Numbered from the stretch's first letter, positions 7,530 through 16,946 are shown. The stretch is DNA of 41,964 nt from Hyphomicrobiales bacterium (GCA_026981645.1 JALSII010000057.1:1-41964), one strand, 5' to 3'. Notes: generated from the sequence alone by a model not told the origin. Numbers and translations: made by a program.

Positions 7530-8639
7530 ATGGATGACTGGCCGGACGGAATTTTTTCAGCGGAACTCATCAACAAGCTTCACGACACTCAAGCCATTCG
7601 CGCCCGCCGGGATTTTGACAAAGAACAGGTGCAGCCCGCTTCCCTTGATCTGCGTCTGGGAGAAAAGGCGTTTCGGGTGCGCTCAAGTTTTTTGCCCGGT
7701 CCGAAACACACGGTCGAGGAACGTATTGAAGACCTGAAACTGCATGAAATTGACCTGCGCGCCGGTGCGGTACTGGAGCGCGGTTGCGTCTATCTGGTGC
7801 CGCTTCTGGAGACACTGGCCCTGCCGCAAAAGGTTGGCGCCACCGCCAATCCCAAAAGTTCCACCGGGCGCCTGGATATTTTCACCCGGGTGATTTGTGA
7901 CTATGCGCGCAGTTTTGATACTGTGCCCGCGGGCTATGAGGGACCGCTCTATCTGGAGGTTTCCCCCCGTACTTTCCCCATTCTTGCCCGCACCGGCTCA
8001 CGCCTCAGCCAGATGCGTTTCCGCAAAGGAAAAACGCGGCTGTCGGTGGAGGAGCATCAGGCTCTGCACAAGGAGCAGACGCTGGTGTTCAACCCCAATA
8101 TTGACGTTGCCGACGGGGTTTCTCTGTCCATAGACCTTAAGGGAGAGGGCCGGGATGGCCTCATCGGCTTCCGCTCCAAACGCCACACCGCTGTTGTTGA
8201 TGTGGATAAAAAAAACGCCCTCGATGTGCTCGACTTCTGGGATCCACTGATTAACCGCGGGCGTAACGATATCATTCTGGACCCGGACGAGTTTTACATT
8301 CTGGTCAGCCGGGAGAGCGTACACGTCCCCCCCGACTATGCCGCCGAGATGCTGCCCTTTGACCATCTGGTGGGCGAATTCCGCGTCCACTATGCGGGGT
8401 TCTTCGATCCCGGTTTTGGCCATGCAGCGGCGGGCGGAGAAGGCTCACGCGCCGTACTTGAAGTGCGCAGCCACGAGGTGCCGTTTCTGCTCGGTCACGG
8501 TCAGACCATCGGACGGCTGATTTATGAGCGCATGGCAAAACGCCCTGAACTGCTTTACGGGAGCGACCTTGGCTCCAACTATCAGGCCCAGAGTCTGAAA
8601 CTCTCAAAACATTTCAAACCCTTCTCAAATCCCGGCTGA
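7530..8639 (+). CDS. dcd: dCTP deaminase, long alphaproteobacterial form
   Basis: A 369-residue protein of the dUTPase-fold dCTP deaminase family, annotated in alphaproteobacteria as 2'-deoxycytidine 5'-triphosphate deaminase. It converts dCTP to dUTP for thymidylate synthesis. The form is about twice the length of E. coli Dcd, and two related halves are visible: PASLDLRLGEKAFRV and NPKSSTGRLDIFTRVI in the first, and a second beta-rich unit from about residue 190 with DFWDPL and EFYILVSRE. I chose ATG 7530 (MDDWPDGIFS) because homologues start there; the frame extends 15 codons upstream without a better ribosome binding site. The gene is divergent from metZ. Confidence 0.88.
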   Translation: MDDWPDGIFSAELINKLHDTQAIRARRDFDKEQVQPASLDLRLGEKAFRVRSSFLPGPKHTVEERIEDLKLHEIDLRAGAVLERGCVYLVPLLETLALPQKVGATANPKSSTGRLDIFTRVICDYARSFDTVPAGYEGPLYLEVSPRTFPILARTGSRLSQMRFRKGKTRLSVEEHQALHKEQTLVFNPNIDVADGVSLSIDLKGEGRDGLIGFRSKRHTAVVDVDKKNALDVLDFWDPLINRGRNDIILDPDEFYILVSRESVHVPPDYAAEMLPFDHLVGEFRVHYAGFFDPGFGHAAAGGEGSRAVLEVRSHEVPFLLGHGQTIGRLIYERMAKRPELLYGSDLGSNYQAQSLKLSKHFKPFSNPG

Positions 8640-8660
8640 ACCGGCCATCTGGCTCATTCA

Positions 8661-9103
8661 TTGCCGGAAAAGCCCAAACCTCCCGGACCCTTCCGGCGCA
8701 CCAGCACCATAACCGAGGCGTTGCGCGAGCAATTGCCTTCCATTGCCGGGGTTGAGCGCATCAGTGTACGCGAGGCAGCAACCGGAGCATCCTGTGACCG
8801 GCTGCGGGCGGTGTTGCTCACTTCGTTGACCACCATCGGCGGGTTGATACCGCTATTGTTTGAAAAATCCTGCAGGCCCAGTTTCTTATTCCCATGGCAG
8901 TAACCATGGTTTTTGGGCTGGCTCTGGCAACACTTCTGGTGCTGTTTCTGGTGCCCGCCTTTCCGGCAGTGGGGGCCGACATCGGCGCATTGGTGCGCTG
9001 GCTGTTCATGCGGCCCGGCGCGCCCACCTTTGGCGAACCTCTGGCCGGACGCCACCACGATATGCCGCCCCAAAAATATTTTCGGGAAAATCCGGCCCGG
9101 TAG
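8661..9103 (+). pseudogene. Decayed RND efflux transporter, C-terminal remnant
   Basis: Three pieces of an AcrB/MexB-type RND pump are recognisable. The first, ALREQLPSIAGVERISVREA, resembles the pump's periplasmic domain. It runs directly, after a large in-frame deletion, into RLRAVLLTSLTTIGGLIPLL, the conserved transmembrane segment near the C-terminus. A single-base loss at about 8870 then shifts the frame, and the sequence continues as QAQFLIPMAVTMVFG and a last hydrophobic helix ending LFLVPAF. No intact start or N-terminal two thirds remain. It fills the whole gap between dcd and soxB and makes no functional pump. Confidence 0.75.
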
Positions 9104-9217
9104 CGGGGCAAGGAAAACATTGCGGGCCAGCATGACGAGCTGCCTCAGGATTAGCATATCATTGTTGCCATAAACCATGTATTTTCCTCCTGACCCTAAC
9201 AAGAAAAACAAAAACCA

Positions 9218-10471
9218 ATGTCCCATTTTTCATTTCCATCGCTGCTTGCCAAGGCAATGGGAGCCAATAAGGGCTGGACCCGGCAATGGGCAAAGCCTCA
9301 GCCAAAATCCCGGTATGATGTGATTATTGTGGGGGCTGGGGGTCACGGGCTGGCCTGCGCCTATTATCTGGCCAAGGAGCATGGCATCACCAATGTTGCA
9401 GTGCTGGAAAAGGGGTGGCTTGGGGGGGGCAACACCGCACGCAACACCACGGTTATCCGCTCCAACTATCTCTATGACGAAAGCGCCCGCCTTTATGAAC
9501 ATGCGCTTGGCCTCTGGGAGGGGCTGTCCCGGGAAATCAACTACAATCTGATGTTTTCCCAGCGCGGGGTACTGGGGCTGGCCCACACGGTGCACGATGT
9601 GCAGATTCTCAAACGCCACATTCACGCCAACCGCCTGAACGGAATTGACAGCGAATGGCTCACACCTGAACAAGCAAAAGCCTTCTGCCCGCCGCTGAAC
9701 ATTTCTGCTTGTGCCCGCTACCCCATTGTCGGGGCGAGCCTGCAAAGAAGGGGTGGAGTGGCCCGGCATGACGGGGTGGCCTGGGGATTTGCCCGCGCCG
9801 CCTCAGCCCGCGGGGTCCACATCATCGAAAACTGTGCTGTCACTGCCATCAACCGGGGAGCGGGGGGCGAGGTAACCGGTGTTGAAACCACACGCGGCAC
9901 CATCGGTGCGCAAAAAGTTGCGCTGTCAGCGGCCGCCGGCACCTCCGGCCTGATGGAAATGGCGGGGCTGAAGATCCCCATCGAATGTTTTACTTTGCAG
10001 GCGCTGGTCTCAGAGCCGGTTGCGCCCGTCTTTCCCTGCGTTGCCATGTCCAACACGGTCCATGCCTATATCTCGCAGTCGGACAAGGGGGAGTTGGTGA
10101 TCGGAGCCGGGACTGAGCAGTATTTTTCCTATTCCCAGCGCGGCCCCCTGCACTCGCTCGAACATACAATTGCCGCTGTGTGTGAAATGTTCCCGCTGTT
10201 TACCCGGCTGCGCATGCTGCGCAACTGGGGGGGAAGCGTTGATGTGACACCGGACCGCTCCCCCATCCTGGGACTTACCCCGGTTCCCGGTCTTTATCTC
10301 AATGCCGGGTGGGGCACCGGCGGTTTCAAGGCAACGCCGGGCGCAGGCCACCTGCTGGCCTTTACCGTTGCCCAAAACCGCCCCCATACCATCAATGCCC
10401 CCTTTTCTCTGAAGCGATTTCAGACCGGGCGATTGATTGATGAAGCGGCGGCAGCAGCCGTGGCACATTAG
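9218..10471 (+). CDS. soxB: Sarcosine oxidase beta subunit
   Basis: A 417-residue flavoprotein of the DAO family, the catalytic subunit of heterotetrameric sarcosine oxidase. It oxidises sarcosine to glycine, passing the methyl group as formaldehyde or 5,10-methylene-tetrahydrofolate. The FAD-binding Rossmann motif is [18 protein letters not shown] at residues 34-51. His184 in [12 protein letters not shown] matches the histidine that carries covalent FMN in characterised enzymes. The C-terminal [15 protein letters not shown] and [14 protein letters not shown] are family signatures. It leads the operon soxBDAG; the ribosome binding site is weak (AACAAG region). The decayed RND gene upstream means the promoter must lie within about 100 bases or inside that remnant. 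Confidence 0.96.
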   Translation: MSHFSFPSLLAKAMGANKGWTRQWAKPQPKSRYDVIIVGAGGHGLACAYYLAKEHGITNVAVLEKGWLGGGNTARNTTVIRSNYLYDESARLYEHALGLWEGLSREINYNLMFSQRGVLGLAHTVHDVQILKRHIHANRLNGIDSEWLTPEQAKAFCPPLNISACARYPIVGASLQRRGGVARHDGVAWGFARAASARGVHIIENCAVTAINRGAGGEVTGVETTRGTIGAQKVALSAAAGTSGLMEMAGLKIPIECFTLQALVSEPVAPVFPCVAMSNTVHAYISQSDKGELVIGAGTEQYFSYSQRGPLHSLEHTIAAVCEMFPLFTRLRMLRNWGGSVDVTPDRSPILGLTPVPGLYLNAGWGTGGFKATPGAGHLLAFTVAQNRPHTINAPFSLKRFQTGRLIDEAAAAAVAH

Positions 10472-10483
10472 GGAGACAAAATA

Positions 10484-10801
10484 ATGCTCTTGATTGATTG
10501 CCCCTATTGCAGACAGGGCCGCCCCGAGATCGAGTTTTCCCATGCCGGAGAGGCCCATATGGAGCGCCCTGCCGACCCGGAAACGGCCAGCGACGCGCAA
10601 TGGGAAGCATTCCTGTTTCATCGGACCAATCCGGCCGGCATTCATTTTGAGCGCTGGTACCACATTCATGGCTGCGGGTGCTATTTCAACGCAGTGCGTG
10701 ATACGGTGAGCGAAAAATTCATCCTCACCTACAAGGCGGGGGAACCCCGCCCGGCTGTCTCTGAAATTGAGGCTCTTATGGTTGAGAAGGAGCCGGAATG
10801 A
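10484..10801 (+). CDS. soxD: Sarcosine oxidase delta subunit
   Basis: A 105-residue zinc-binding subunit of heterotetrameric sarcosine oxidase. The N-terminal CPYC and the central HIHGCGCYFNAVRDT supply the zinc ligands. FERWYHIHGCGC is the diagnostic segment of the family. It starts 12 bases after soxB with GGGAGA upstream, and its end overlaps the soxA start codon (ATGA), so the three are translated together. Confidence 0.96.
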   Translation: MLLIDCPYCRQGRPEIEFSHAGEAHMERPADPETASDAQWEAFLFHRTNPAGIHFERWYHIHGCGCYFNAVRDTVSEKFILTYKAGEPRPAVSEIEALMVEKEPE

Positions 10802-13791
10802 ACAGTTTCAGAACGGAACAGGGCGGACGCCTCTGCCGGGACAGACCTCTTGGTTTCACCTTTGAGGGAAGAACTCTCCAGGGCTTCAAAGGGGACACTC
10901 TGGCCTCGGCCCTGTTGGCCAATGGAGTGTGTCTTGTGGGACGCTCCTATAAATATCACCGGCCGCGCGGGATCATGTCGGCGGGAAGTGAAGAGGCCAG
11001 CGCGCTGGTGGGAATCGATCGGGGAGAGGGTCGTTTTGACACCAGCACCCGGGCGACAACCCAGGAGCTGTTCGAGGGTCTGAAAGCGGTGAGCCAACAT
11101 TGCTGGCCATCGCTCCGTTTCGACGCCGGTGCACTGGCGGGGTTGGGCGGGCCGGTCATGTCAGCGGGGTTTTATTATAAAACCTTCATGTGGCCGGAAT
11201 CATTCTGGGAGCGGGTTTATGAACCAGTCTTGCGCAAACTCGCCGGTCTGGGGCGGGCGCCCGTTGCCACCGACCCTGACATATATTCCAGCCGTTATGC
11301 CCATTGCGACGTGCTTGTGGTGGGGGGCGGGCCCGCCGGGCTGACGGCGGCGCTTGCGGCTTCTGAAGGCGGAGCAAAGGTTATTCTGGCTGACGAGCAA
11401 AGTGAAATCGGGGGCGATCTGCTCTCAACCCCCGAGGTGCAGATTGATGGACAACCGGCCTGGAACTGGTTGAAATCGACAGCGCAGACACTGGCATCGC
11501 GAGACAATGTCACCATCCTTACCCGCACAACGGCTTTTGGGTATTACCAGCAGAATTTTCTCGGGCTGGTAGAGCGGCTGAGTGACCATCTGGGAGCGGC
11601 CCGGCCAGGTTCACCACGCGAGCGACTATGGCGGGTACGGGCCAGACGGGTGGTTCTTGCCACCGGCTCCATTGAGCGTCCGCTGGTATTTTCCGGCAAT
11701 GACCGCCCCGGCATCATGCTGGCGGGGGCAGCAAAGACATATCTCAAACGTTATGGCGTGCGCGTCGGACAGCGCCCGGTTGTTGTCACCGCACACGACA
11801 GTGCCTATGCCAGCGCCTTTGAACTGGCGGAGGCCGGCGTTGAAGTGAGAACTATCCTTGACCAGCGGGCGCATATTCCAGCGCATCTGAGCAAGCGTGC
11901 CGACCGGCTGGGCATTGAGATTCTGGCCGGGCATACCATCGCCAGAACCTGCGGGCATTTACGGGTCTCAGCGGTTTACGCAGCTTCCTTTGACGCAATA
12001 AAGGGGGGTCGCAAAATCAGTTGCGACTGCGTGCTGATGTCTGGCGGCTGGACCCCAAGCGTGCACCTGTTTTCCCAGTCACGGGGCACGTTGAAGTGGC
12101 GGGAAGACATAGGAGCCTATGTGCCGGATGTTTATACCCAGAACGCGGTTTCCGCCGGGGCCTGCGATGGTGACTTTTTATTGTCTGAGGCCCTGAACAG
12201 GGGGGCGGAAGCTGGCGGGCTGGCGGCGGGGGCCACCGGCTTTGAACCGGGCGGGCAGAACCGGTTCGGGGTTGCTGGCGAATTTCCTCTTTCTGCCGCC
12301 TCCCTTGAAGAATCTACCCACGCAACAGCGGCTGCACGGGGCAAGGCTTTTGTTGATTTTCAACATGATGTGACGGCGGGTGACATCGAGCAGGCGGTGT
12401 GCGAGGGGTTTCATTCCATTGAGCATGTCAAACGTTACACCACCACCGGCATGGCGACCGACCAGGGAAAAACCTCAAATCTGAACTCTCTGGCAATCGC
12501 TTCAGAAGCTCTTGGCCGCGGGGCTCCCGAAGTGGGGTTGACCACTTTCCGCCCCCCCTATACGCCAACATCGTTCGGGGTGCTGGCCGGACACAGCCGG
12601 GGCAAGCTGTTCGAGGTTACCCGCAAGAGCCCCATTGACAGCTGGGCCGAAGAAAACGGCGCGGTTTTCGAACCGGTCGGGCTTTGGCGCCGTGCCCGAT
12701 ATTTTCCCCGGGATGGCGAAGACATGCACAGGGCCGTTTCCCGCGAATGCAAGGCAACGCGAACCTCAATCGGAATATCGGATGCTTCAACCCTTGGAAA
12801 AATCGAAGTGGTAGGGCCGGATGCTGCCGAATTCCTGAACCGTCTCTATACCAATACATGGACCAAACTTGGCGTTGGCCGCTGCCGCTATGGGCTGATG
12901 CTGGGGGAAGACGGCTTTATCCATGACGATGGTGTTGTTGGCCGTCTCGCCGAGGGTCGTTTCCATGTCACCACCACCACCGGGGGTGCTGCCGGGGTCT
13001 TTGCCAAAATGGAGGACTACAGGCAAACCGAGTGGCCTGATCTTGACGTCTGGCTGACTTCAATAAGTGAGCAATGGGCGGTAATCGCTCTGAACGGGCC
13101 CAATGTGCGCAAACTGATCGCACCTTTTATTGAGGGAATTGACCTCTCAAAAGAGGCATTCCCCCACATGGCAATTCGCGAGGGAAAAATTTTTGGGGTG
13201 CCTACACGATTGTTCCGGGTCAGCTTTACCGGCGAACTTGGCTTTGAAGTCAATGTGCCCAGCGCCTATGGTCTTGCCGTTTGGCAACGGTTGATGGAAG
13301 CGGGAGCCGAATATGACATCGTGCCCTACGGCACTGAAGCCCTGCATGTATTGCGGGCCGAAAAGGGCTATATCATCGTTGGCCAGGAGACAGACGGCAC
13401 CCAGACGCCCCACGACATGGGCATGGATTGGGCCATCGGCAGGAAAAAACCTGACTTTATTGGCAGACGCTCGCTGGGGCGGCCCGATATGCTGGTTCCA
13501 AACCGCAAGCAACTGGTTGGTCTGCTCACAACAGACCCGGCCTATGTGCTCGAGGAAGGCGCACAGGTCACTGCTGAAAACACCAGTGCGGTTCCTGCCA
13601 GAATGATCGGGCACGTTACCTCTTCCTATTGGAGCGAAACACTGCAGCGCTCCATCGCGCTGGCCGTGGTGGAGGCGGGCCGGAAACGCATAGGCGGTGA
13701 AGTCTATATTCCCATGCCCGGCACGGTTTACCCGGCCCGTGTGGCTGAACCTGTGTTTTATGACCCCAATGGGGAGCGTTTGAATGTCTGA
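10798..13791 (+). CDS. soxA: Sarcosine oxidase alpha subunit
   Basis: A 997-residue subunit, full length for the family. The N-terminus (LGFTFEGRTLQGFKGDTLASALLANG) is the ferredoxin-like Fer2_4 domain, which in SoxA lacks its iron-sulfur cluster. A Rossmann fold with VLVVGGGPAGLTAALAASEG at about residues 166-184 binds NAD. The region from about residue 605 to the end is a GcvT-like aminomethyltransferase fold that binds tetrahydrofolate (GISDASTLGKIEVVGPDA, then VPYGTEALHVLRAEKGY). The subunit channels the methyl group from soxB to folate. Its start overlaps soxD by 4 bases and its end overlaps soxG by 8. Confidence 0.97.
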   Translation: MNSFRTEQGGRLCRDRPLGFTFEGRTLQGFKGDTLASALLANGVCLVGRSYKYHRPRGIMSAGSEEASALVGIDRGEGRFDTSTRATTQELFEGLKAVSQHCWPSLRFDAGALAGLGGPVMSAGFYYKTFMWPESFWERVYEPVLRKLAGLGRAPVATDPDIYSSRYAHCDVLVVGGGPAGLTAALAASEGGAKVILADEQSEIGGDLLSTPEVQIDGQPAWNWLKSTAQTLASRDNVTILTRTTAFGYYQQNFLGLVERLSDHLGAARPGSPRERLWRVRARRVVLATGSIERPLVFSGNDRPGIMLAGAAKTYLKRYGVRVGQRPVVVTAHDSAYASAFELAEAGVEVRTILDQRAHIPAHLSKRADRLGIEILAGHTIARTCGHLRVSAVYAASFDAIKGGRKISCDCVLMSGGWTPSVHLFSQSRGTLKWREDIGAYVPDVYTQNAVSAGACDGDFLLSEALNRGAEAGGLAAGATGFEPGGQNRFGVAGEFPLSAASLEESTHATAAARGKAFVDFQHDVTAGDIEQAVCEGFHSIEHVKRYTTTGMATDQGKTSNLNSLAIASEALGRGAPEVGLTTFRPPYTPTSFGVLAGHSRGKLFEVTRKSPIDSWAEENGAVFEPVGLWRRARYFPRDGEDMHRAVSRECKATRTSIGISDASTLGKIEVVGPDAAEFLNRLYTNTWTKLGVGRCRYGLMLGEDGFIHDDGVVGRLAEGRFHVTTTTGGAAGVFAKMEDYRQTEWPDLDVWLTSISEQWAVIALNGPNVRKLIAPFIEGIDLSKEAFPHMAIREGKIFGVPTRLFRVSFTGELGFEVNVPSAYGLAVWQRLMEAGAEYDIVPYGTEALHVLRAEKGYIIVGQETDGTQTPHDMGMDWAIGRKKPDFIGRRSLGRPDMLVPNRKQLVGLLTTDPAYVLEEGAQVTAENTSAVPARMIGHVTSSYWSETLQRSIALAVVEAGRKRIGGEVYIPMPGTVYPARVAEPVFYDPNGERLNV

Positions 13792-14359
13792 GCCAATCGA
13801 GACCAGGTTGAAGCCATTCAATCCGCTGGCTGACAAAACCCTGGCACTGGGGGGTCGTCCGGACCTGTTTCTGCGCCCTGAGGATGAATGCGCACGGTTC
13901 AGCCTGCGCGTTCCTGTTGGAGCGTTGAAAAAGGCCGCCGTTGCATTCGAAGGGAACATTCCGGAAAACATTGGCGAAATGTCCGTGGGGACCGGCAAAT
14001 CCGCCCTTTGTCTGGGACCGGATGAATGGCTGTTGCTGGCGCCATACAGGGATGCGCAAAGCATCATTGTGCGGTTTTCCCAATTGTATGAAACTGCCGC
14101 TCATTCTCTGGTTGATGTGAGCTATTGCACACTCGGGATAAAGGTTTGTGGCCCCCGGGCAAGGCTGGCGCTTAACTCCGGCTGCCCGCTTGACCTTGAA
14201 AACATGCCCGCAGGCCGATGCACCCGCACGGTTCTGGCCAAGGCCCAAATCATTCTGTTGAAGTTTGATGACCAGCACTACCGACTGGAAATTGCGCGCT
14301 CTTTTGCCCCTTACATATGGGAGTTTCTTAAGAATGCCGGGAAAATTGAGGAGCATTGA
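13784..14359 (+). CDS. soxG: Sarcosine oxidase gamma subunit
   Basis: A 191-residue GcvT-related small subunit that completes the sarcosine oxidase heterotetramer. Typical segments are GPDEWLLLAP and SLVDVSYCTLGIKVCGPRARLAL followed by a CPLDLE-like motif. It overlaps the end of soxA and is the last intact gene of the operon. Downstream comes a decayed regulator, not the folate genes often linked to sox clusters. Confidence 0.94.
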   Translation: MSEPIETRLKPFNPLADKTLALGGRPDLFLRPEDECARFSLRVPVGALKKAAVAFEGNIPENIGEMSVGTGKSALCLGPDEWLLLAPYRDAQSIIVRFSQLYETAAHSLVDVSYCTLGIKVCGPRARLALNSGCPLDLENMPAGRCTRTVLAKAQIILLKFDDQHYRLEIARSFAPYIWEFLKNAGKIEEH

Positions 14360-14389
14360 CAGGTTTGAACAATTTTCGCAGTTTCGGGC

Positions 14390-14648
14390 ATGCAAACGGA
14401 TCAGGGCATCACCGAACGACTGTCTGAAAGTCTCAAGGAAACCCGCAAAAGCAAAGGGCTCAGCCTTGAGGCAATGGCAAAGCTATCTGCTGGTTCCCGC
14501 TGACGGCACGTTGGTCAGTGACCCGTACCGGCAGGGCTGCCATGAAGATCTGACAGTTCTTGAGGGAGCGCTGGAGGTCACCGCGGGCGAAGAGGTGGCC
14601 CGGGTCGGCAAAGGGAACACCATCCGTTCTGCAGCCGCACCCAGATGA
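14390..14648 (+). pseudogene. Decayed XRE-family regulator with cupin domain
   Basis: The first frame encodes 37 residues, including SLKETRKSKGLSLEAMAKLS, the first half of an XRE helix-turn-helix, and then a TGA stop at 14501. The text continues in another frame as LVPADGTLVSDPYRQGCHED and LTVLEGALEVTAGEEVARVG, a cupin_2 domain, ending in a stop at 14648. The second half of the HTH and the linker are deleted. Regulators with this XRE-cupin layout commonly precede kbl-tdh in rhizobia, which fits the order here. It cannot make a working protein. Confidence 0.7.
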
Positions 14649-14728
14649 ATGCGGCACTTAACCGAAAGGGCCTTGAATTTGCGCTTGGTGCCTTTGAACG
14701 GGTCGGCAAATCGCTTGGAGTGATCTGA
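14645..14728 (+). pseudogene. kbl: C-terminal remnant of kbl (glycine C-acetyltransferase)
   Basis: A 27-codon frame ends in LEFALGAFERVGKSLGVI, closely matching the end of 2-amino-3-ketobutyrate CoA ligase (E. coli Kbl ends with AFTRIGKQLGVIA). Its TGA stop overlaps the tdh start as TGATG, the arrangement expected for an original kbl-tdh operon. All of the catalytic PLP domain is missing. The match is short but its position directly before tdh makes it convincing. Confidence 0.65.
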
Positions 14729-15795
14729 TGGAACGCCCCAAAACCATGAAGGCTCTGGTCAAGGCACATGCCAAAGAAGGGCTGTGGATGCAAAATCAGC
14801 CGATACCGAAAATCGGGCCCGATGATGTTCTGGTCAAGATCAGCAAGACCGGAATTTGCGGCACCGATATTCACATCTGGAACTGGGATGCGTGGTCTCG
14901 AAAAACCGTGCCTATTCCTCTAATCACCGGACACGAATTTTCAGGAAAAATCGTTGAAACAGGCGCAGACGTTGCCGATTTGTCCGTGGGCCAGCGAGTT
15001 TCTGGCGAAGGGCACCTGGTGGGCAAGCACAGCCGCGCCAGCCGTTCAGGGCGGTTTCATTTAGACCCTGAAACGCGGGGCATTGGAATCAACGAACCTG
15101 GCGCTTTTGCACAATATCTGCGTCTTCCGGCGTTCAACGTCATACCTCTGCCCGACGGGATCAGCGATGAAATCGGCGCTATTCTGGACCCGCTGGGCAA
15201 CGCGGTACACACCGCGCTTTCCTTCGATCTGGTAGGGGAGGACGTTCTGATTACCGGCGCCGGGCCGATCGGAATCATGGCGGCGGCCGTTGCCAAACAT
15301 ATCGGGGCGCGCCACATAGTGATCACTGATATCAATCAGGACCGGCTGGATCTGGCAGTCAGGGTCGCTGATGTCACCGCCGTCAATATCGGCAATACCG
15401 ACCTGAAACAGGTCACAGACGATCTGGGGCTGGTTGAGGGCTTTGATGTGGGTCTGGAAATGAGCGGCTCGCAAGCTGCGCTGGACCAGATGATTGGCGC
15501 CATGGTCAGAGGCGGGCGTATTGCGATGCTGGGCATCCCTCCGGGCAAATCTGCCGTTGACTGGTCAGGTATCGTCTTGAAGTCTATCACCATCAAGGGC
15601 GTCTACGGCCGCGAGATATTTGAAACCTGGTACAAGATGCTGGCCATGCTGCAGAACGGACTGGACATCAGCGCCCTTATCACCCACCGCTTCGGTGCGG
15701 ACGATTTTGAGGCCGGGTTCGCAACGATGAAATCAGGGTCCAGCGGCAAGGTTGTGCTGGACTGGAACGCTGGCACCAAAACGCCACGGAAATAA
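14728..15795 (+). CDS. tdh: L-threonine 3-dehydrogenase
   Basis: A 355-residue zinc-dependent medium-chain dehydrogenase that oxidises threonine to 2-amino-3-ketobutyrate with NAD. The catalytic zinc site is visible as Cys44 in GICGTDIHIWNWD and His69-Glu70 in GHEF. The Rossmann motif is VLITGAGPIGIMAAAVAKH. ATG 14728 is chosen because TTGGAG lies 7 bases upstream. The structural zinc lobe is unusual: the four cysteines expected at about 99, 102, 105 and 113 are Gly, Ser, Ser and Asp, so no second zinc can bind. I believe some rhizobial Tdh proteins share this loss, so the gene is probably functional. Its partner gene kbl survives only as a scrap. Confidence 0.93.
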   Translation: MERPKTMKALVKAHAKEGLWMQNQPIPKIGPDDVLVKISKTGICGTDIHIWNWDAWSRKTVPIPLITGHEFSGKIVETGADVADLSVGQRVSGEGHLVGKHSRASRSGRFHLDPETRGIGINEPGAFAQYLRLPAFNVIPLPDGISDEIGAILDPLGNAVHTALSFDLVGEDVLITGAGPIGIMAAAVAKHIGARHIVITDINQDRLDLAVRVADVTAVNIGNTDLKQVTDDLGLVEGFDVGLEMSGSQAALDQMIGAMVRGGRIAMLGIPPGKSAVDWSGIVLKSITIKGVYGREIFETWYKMLAMLQNGLDISALITHRFGADDFEAGFATMKSGSSGKVVLDWNAGTKTPRK

Positions 15796-15908
15796 TCTTG
15801 AGCCATGAGGCGAAGTGGACCGGGGCGCTGATAGCAGCGGATTGCGGCTGAGGTTAAGGGCCCTCCAACTCAAACAAAATGAAGGCCATGGCTTGATTGC
15901 GAGCATGC

Positions 15909-15938
15909 TTGACACTTCTTGCATGCAGACCCTACACC
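15909..15938 (+). promoter_or_regulatory. Putative trpA promoter between GCATGC repeats
   Basis: TTGACA at 15909-15914 and TACACC at 15933-15938 are 18 bases apart. The palindrome GCATGC occurs at 15903-15908 and again at 15921-15926, flanking the -35 box, and could be an operator. The -10 match is weak. Confidence 0.3.
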
Positions 15939-15978
15939 CGTTCCAGCCATTCATCACTGCAAGCAAAAGGGTGCAGCT

Positions 15979-16812
15979 TTGACAAAATCCACACGCATCA
16001 AGCAACGCTTTGCCAAATGTGCTGCTGCGGACCGCCCGGCTTTGGTAACCTTTATCAGTGCCGGAGACCCGGACCTTAAAACCGCTCAATCCATCATGGA
16101 CGGGCTTCCGGGGGCGGGGGCGGACCTTATTGAGCTGGGCATGCCTTTTTCCGACCCCATGGCCGATGGCCCCAGCGTGGAAGCGGCAGGGCATCGGGCG
16201 CTGACGGCGGGGCACACGCTGCAGAAGACCCTTGATATGGTCAAAAGTTTTCGTACCCACGATGATGAAACACCGGTTATTCTGATGGGCTATTACAACC
16301 CCATCTACCAGCGCGGGCCTGAAACCTTCGTAAAAGAAGCGCGGGAGGCTGGTGTTGATGGATTGATAATTGTTGACCTGCCAGCAGAGGAAGACGACGA
16401 GTTGTGCCTGCCTGCCCTTGCGGCCGGATTGAACTTTATCCGCCTGACCACCCCGACTACGGATGAAAAACGCCTGCCAAAAGTTCTGCAAAACACATCC
16501 GGCTTTGTCTATTACGTCTCAATGAAGGGAATTACCGGGGGGGCCATAAGCAGCCACACAGCCGTCGGGGAAGCAGTCAGGGCCATCAAGGAACATACGG
16601 AACTGCCGGTTGCTGTCGGCTTTGGTATCAAAACCGCTGAAGACGCCGCGCTTATCGGGCGTGATGCGGACGGGGTTGTGGTGGGAACCGCTCTCATCAA
16701 CGCACTGGTTGCAAGTCTGGATGATAACAACAGGGCAACCGGCACAAGCGTTGAGGCGGTGCACGCTCTTGTGCGCGAACTGGCGGCGGGCGTTGCCCGG
16801 GCACGGGATTAG
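15979..16812 (+). CDS. trpA: Tryptophan synthase alpha subunit
   Basis: A TIM-barrel enzyme that cleaves indole-3-glycerol phosphate to indole and glyceraldehyde 3-phosphate, the indole normally passing to TrpB. Catalytic residues are Glu52 and Asp63 in [17 protein letters not shown]; the phosphate-binding segments [10 protein letters not shown] and VVVGTAL are present. I chose TTG 15979 ([11 protein letters not shown]) because AAGGG lies 8 bases upstream and homologues start there. An ATG at 15919 in the same frame would add 20 residues that look unlike TrpA. trpB normally precedes trpA in alphaproteobacteria, but here the 183 bases upstream hold no TrpB remnant I can recognise. accD follows after 134 bases. 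Confidence 0.95.
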   Translation: MTKSTRIKQRFAKCAAADRPALVTFISAGDPDLKTAQSIMDGLPGAGADLIELGMPFSDPMADGPSVEAAGHRALTAGHTLQKTLDMVKSFRTHDDETPVILMGYYNPIYQRGPETFVKEAREAGVDGLIIVDLPAEEDDELCLPALAAGLNFIRLTTPTTDEKRLPKVLQNTSGFVYYVSMKGITGGAISSHTAVGEAVRAIKEHTELPVAVGFGIKTAEDAALIGRDADGVVVGTALINALVASLDDNNRATGTSVEAVHALVRELAAGVARARD

Positions 16813-16946
16813 CTATTCTCAACAATAAGGGCTTTGCGGGAACGGGTCCTACCTGATAAGTTGGCTTCAAGCGCCTATATATTTGGAGCAGCCGTCGAGC
16901 CAATCGGTGGGCAGAGCAGCATGCAAACAGCGAAACAGGGCTGGTT

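Noticed and set aside
7525..7530. TATAAT box as dcd promoter
   Set aside because: It overlaps the dcd start codon, so transcription would begin inside the gene; it is more likely a chance AT run.
13147..14067. Minus-strand frame of 306 codons
   Set aside because: It is antisense to soxA and soxG, both of which carry family motifs throughout.
15733..16491. Minus-strand frame of 252 codons over trpA
   Set aside because: It is antisense to trpA and the tdh end, with no recognisable motif.
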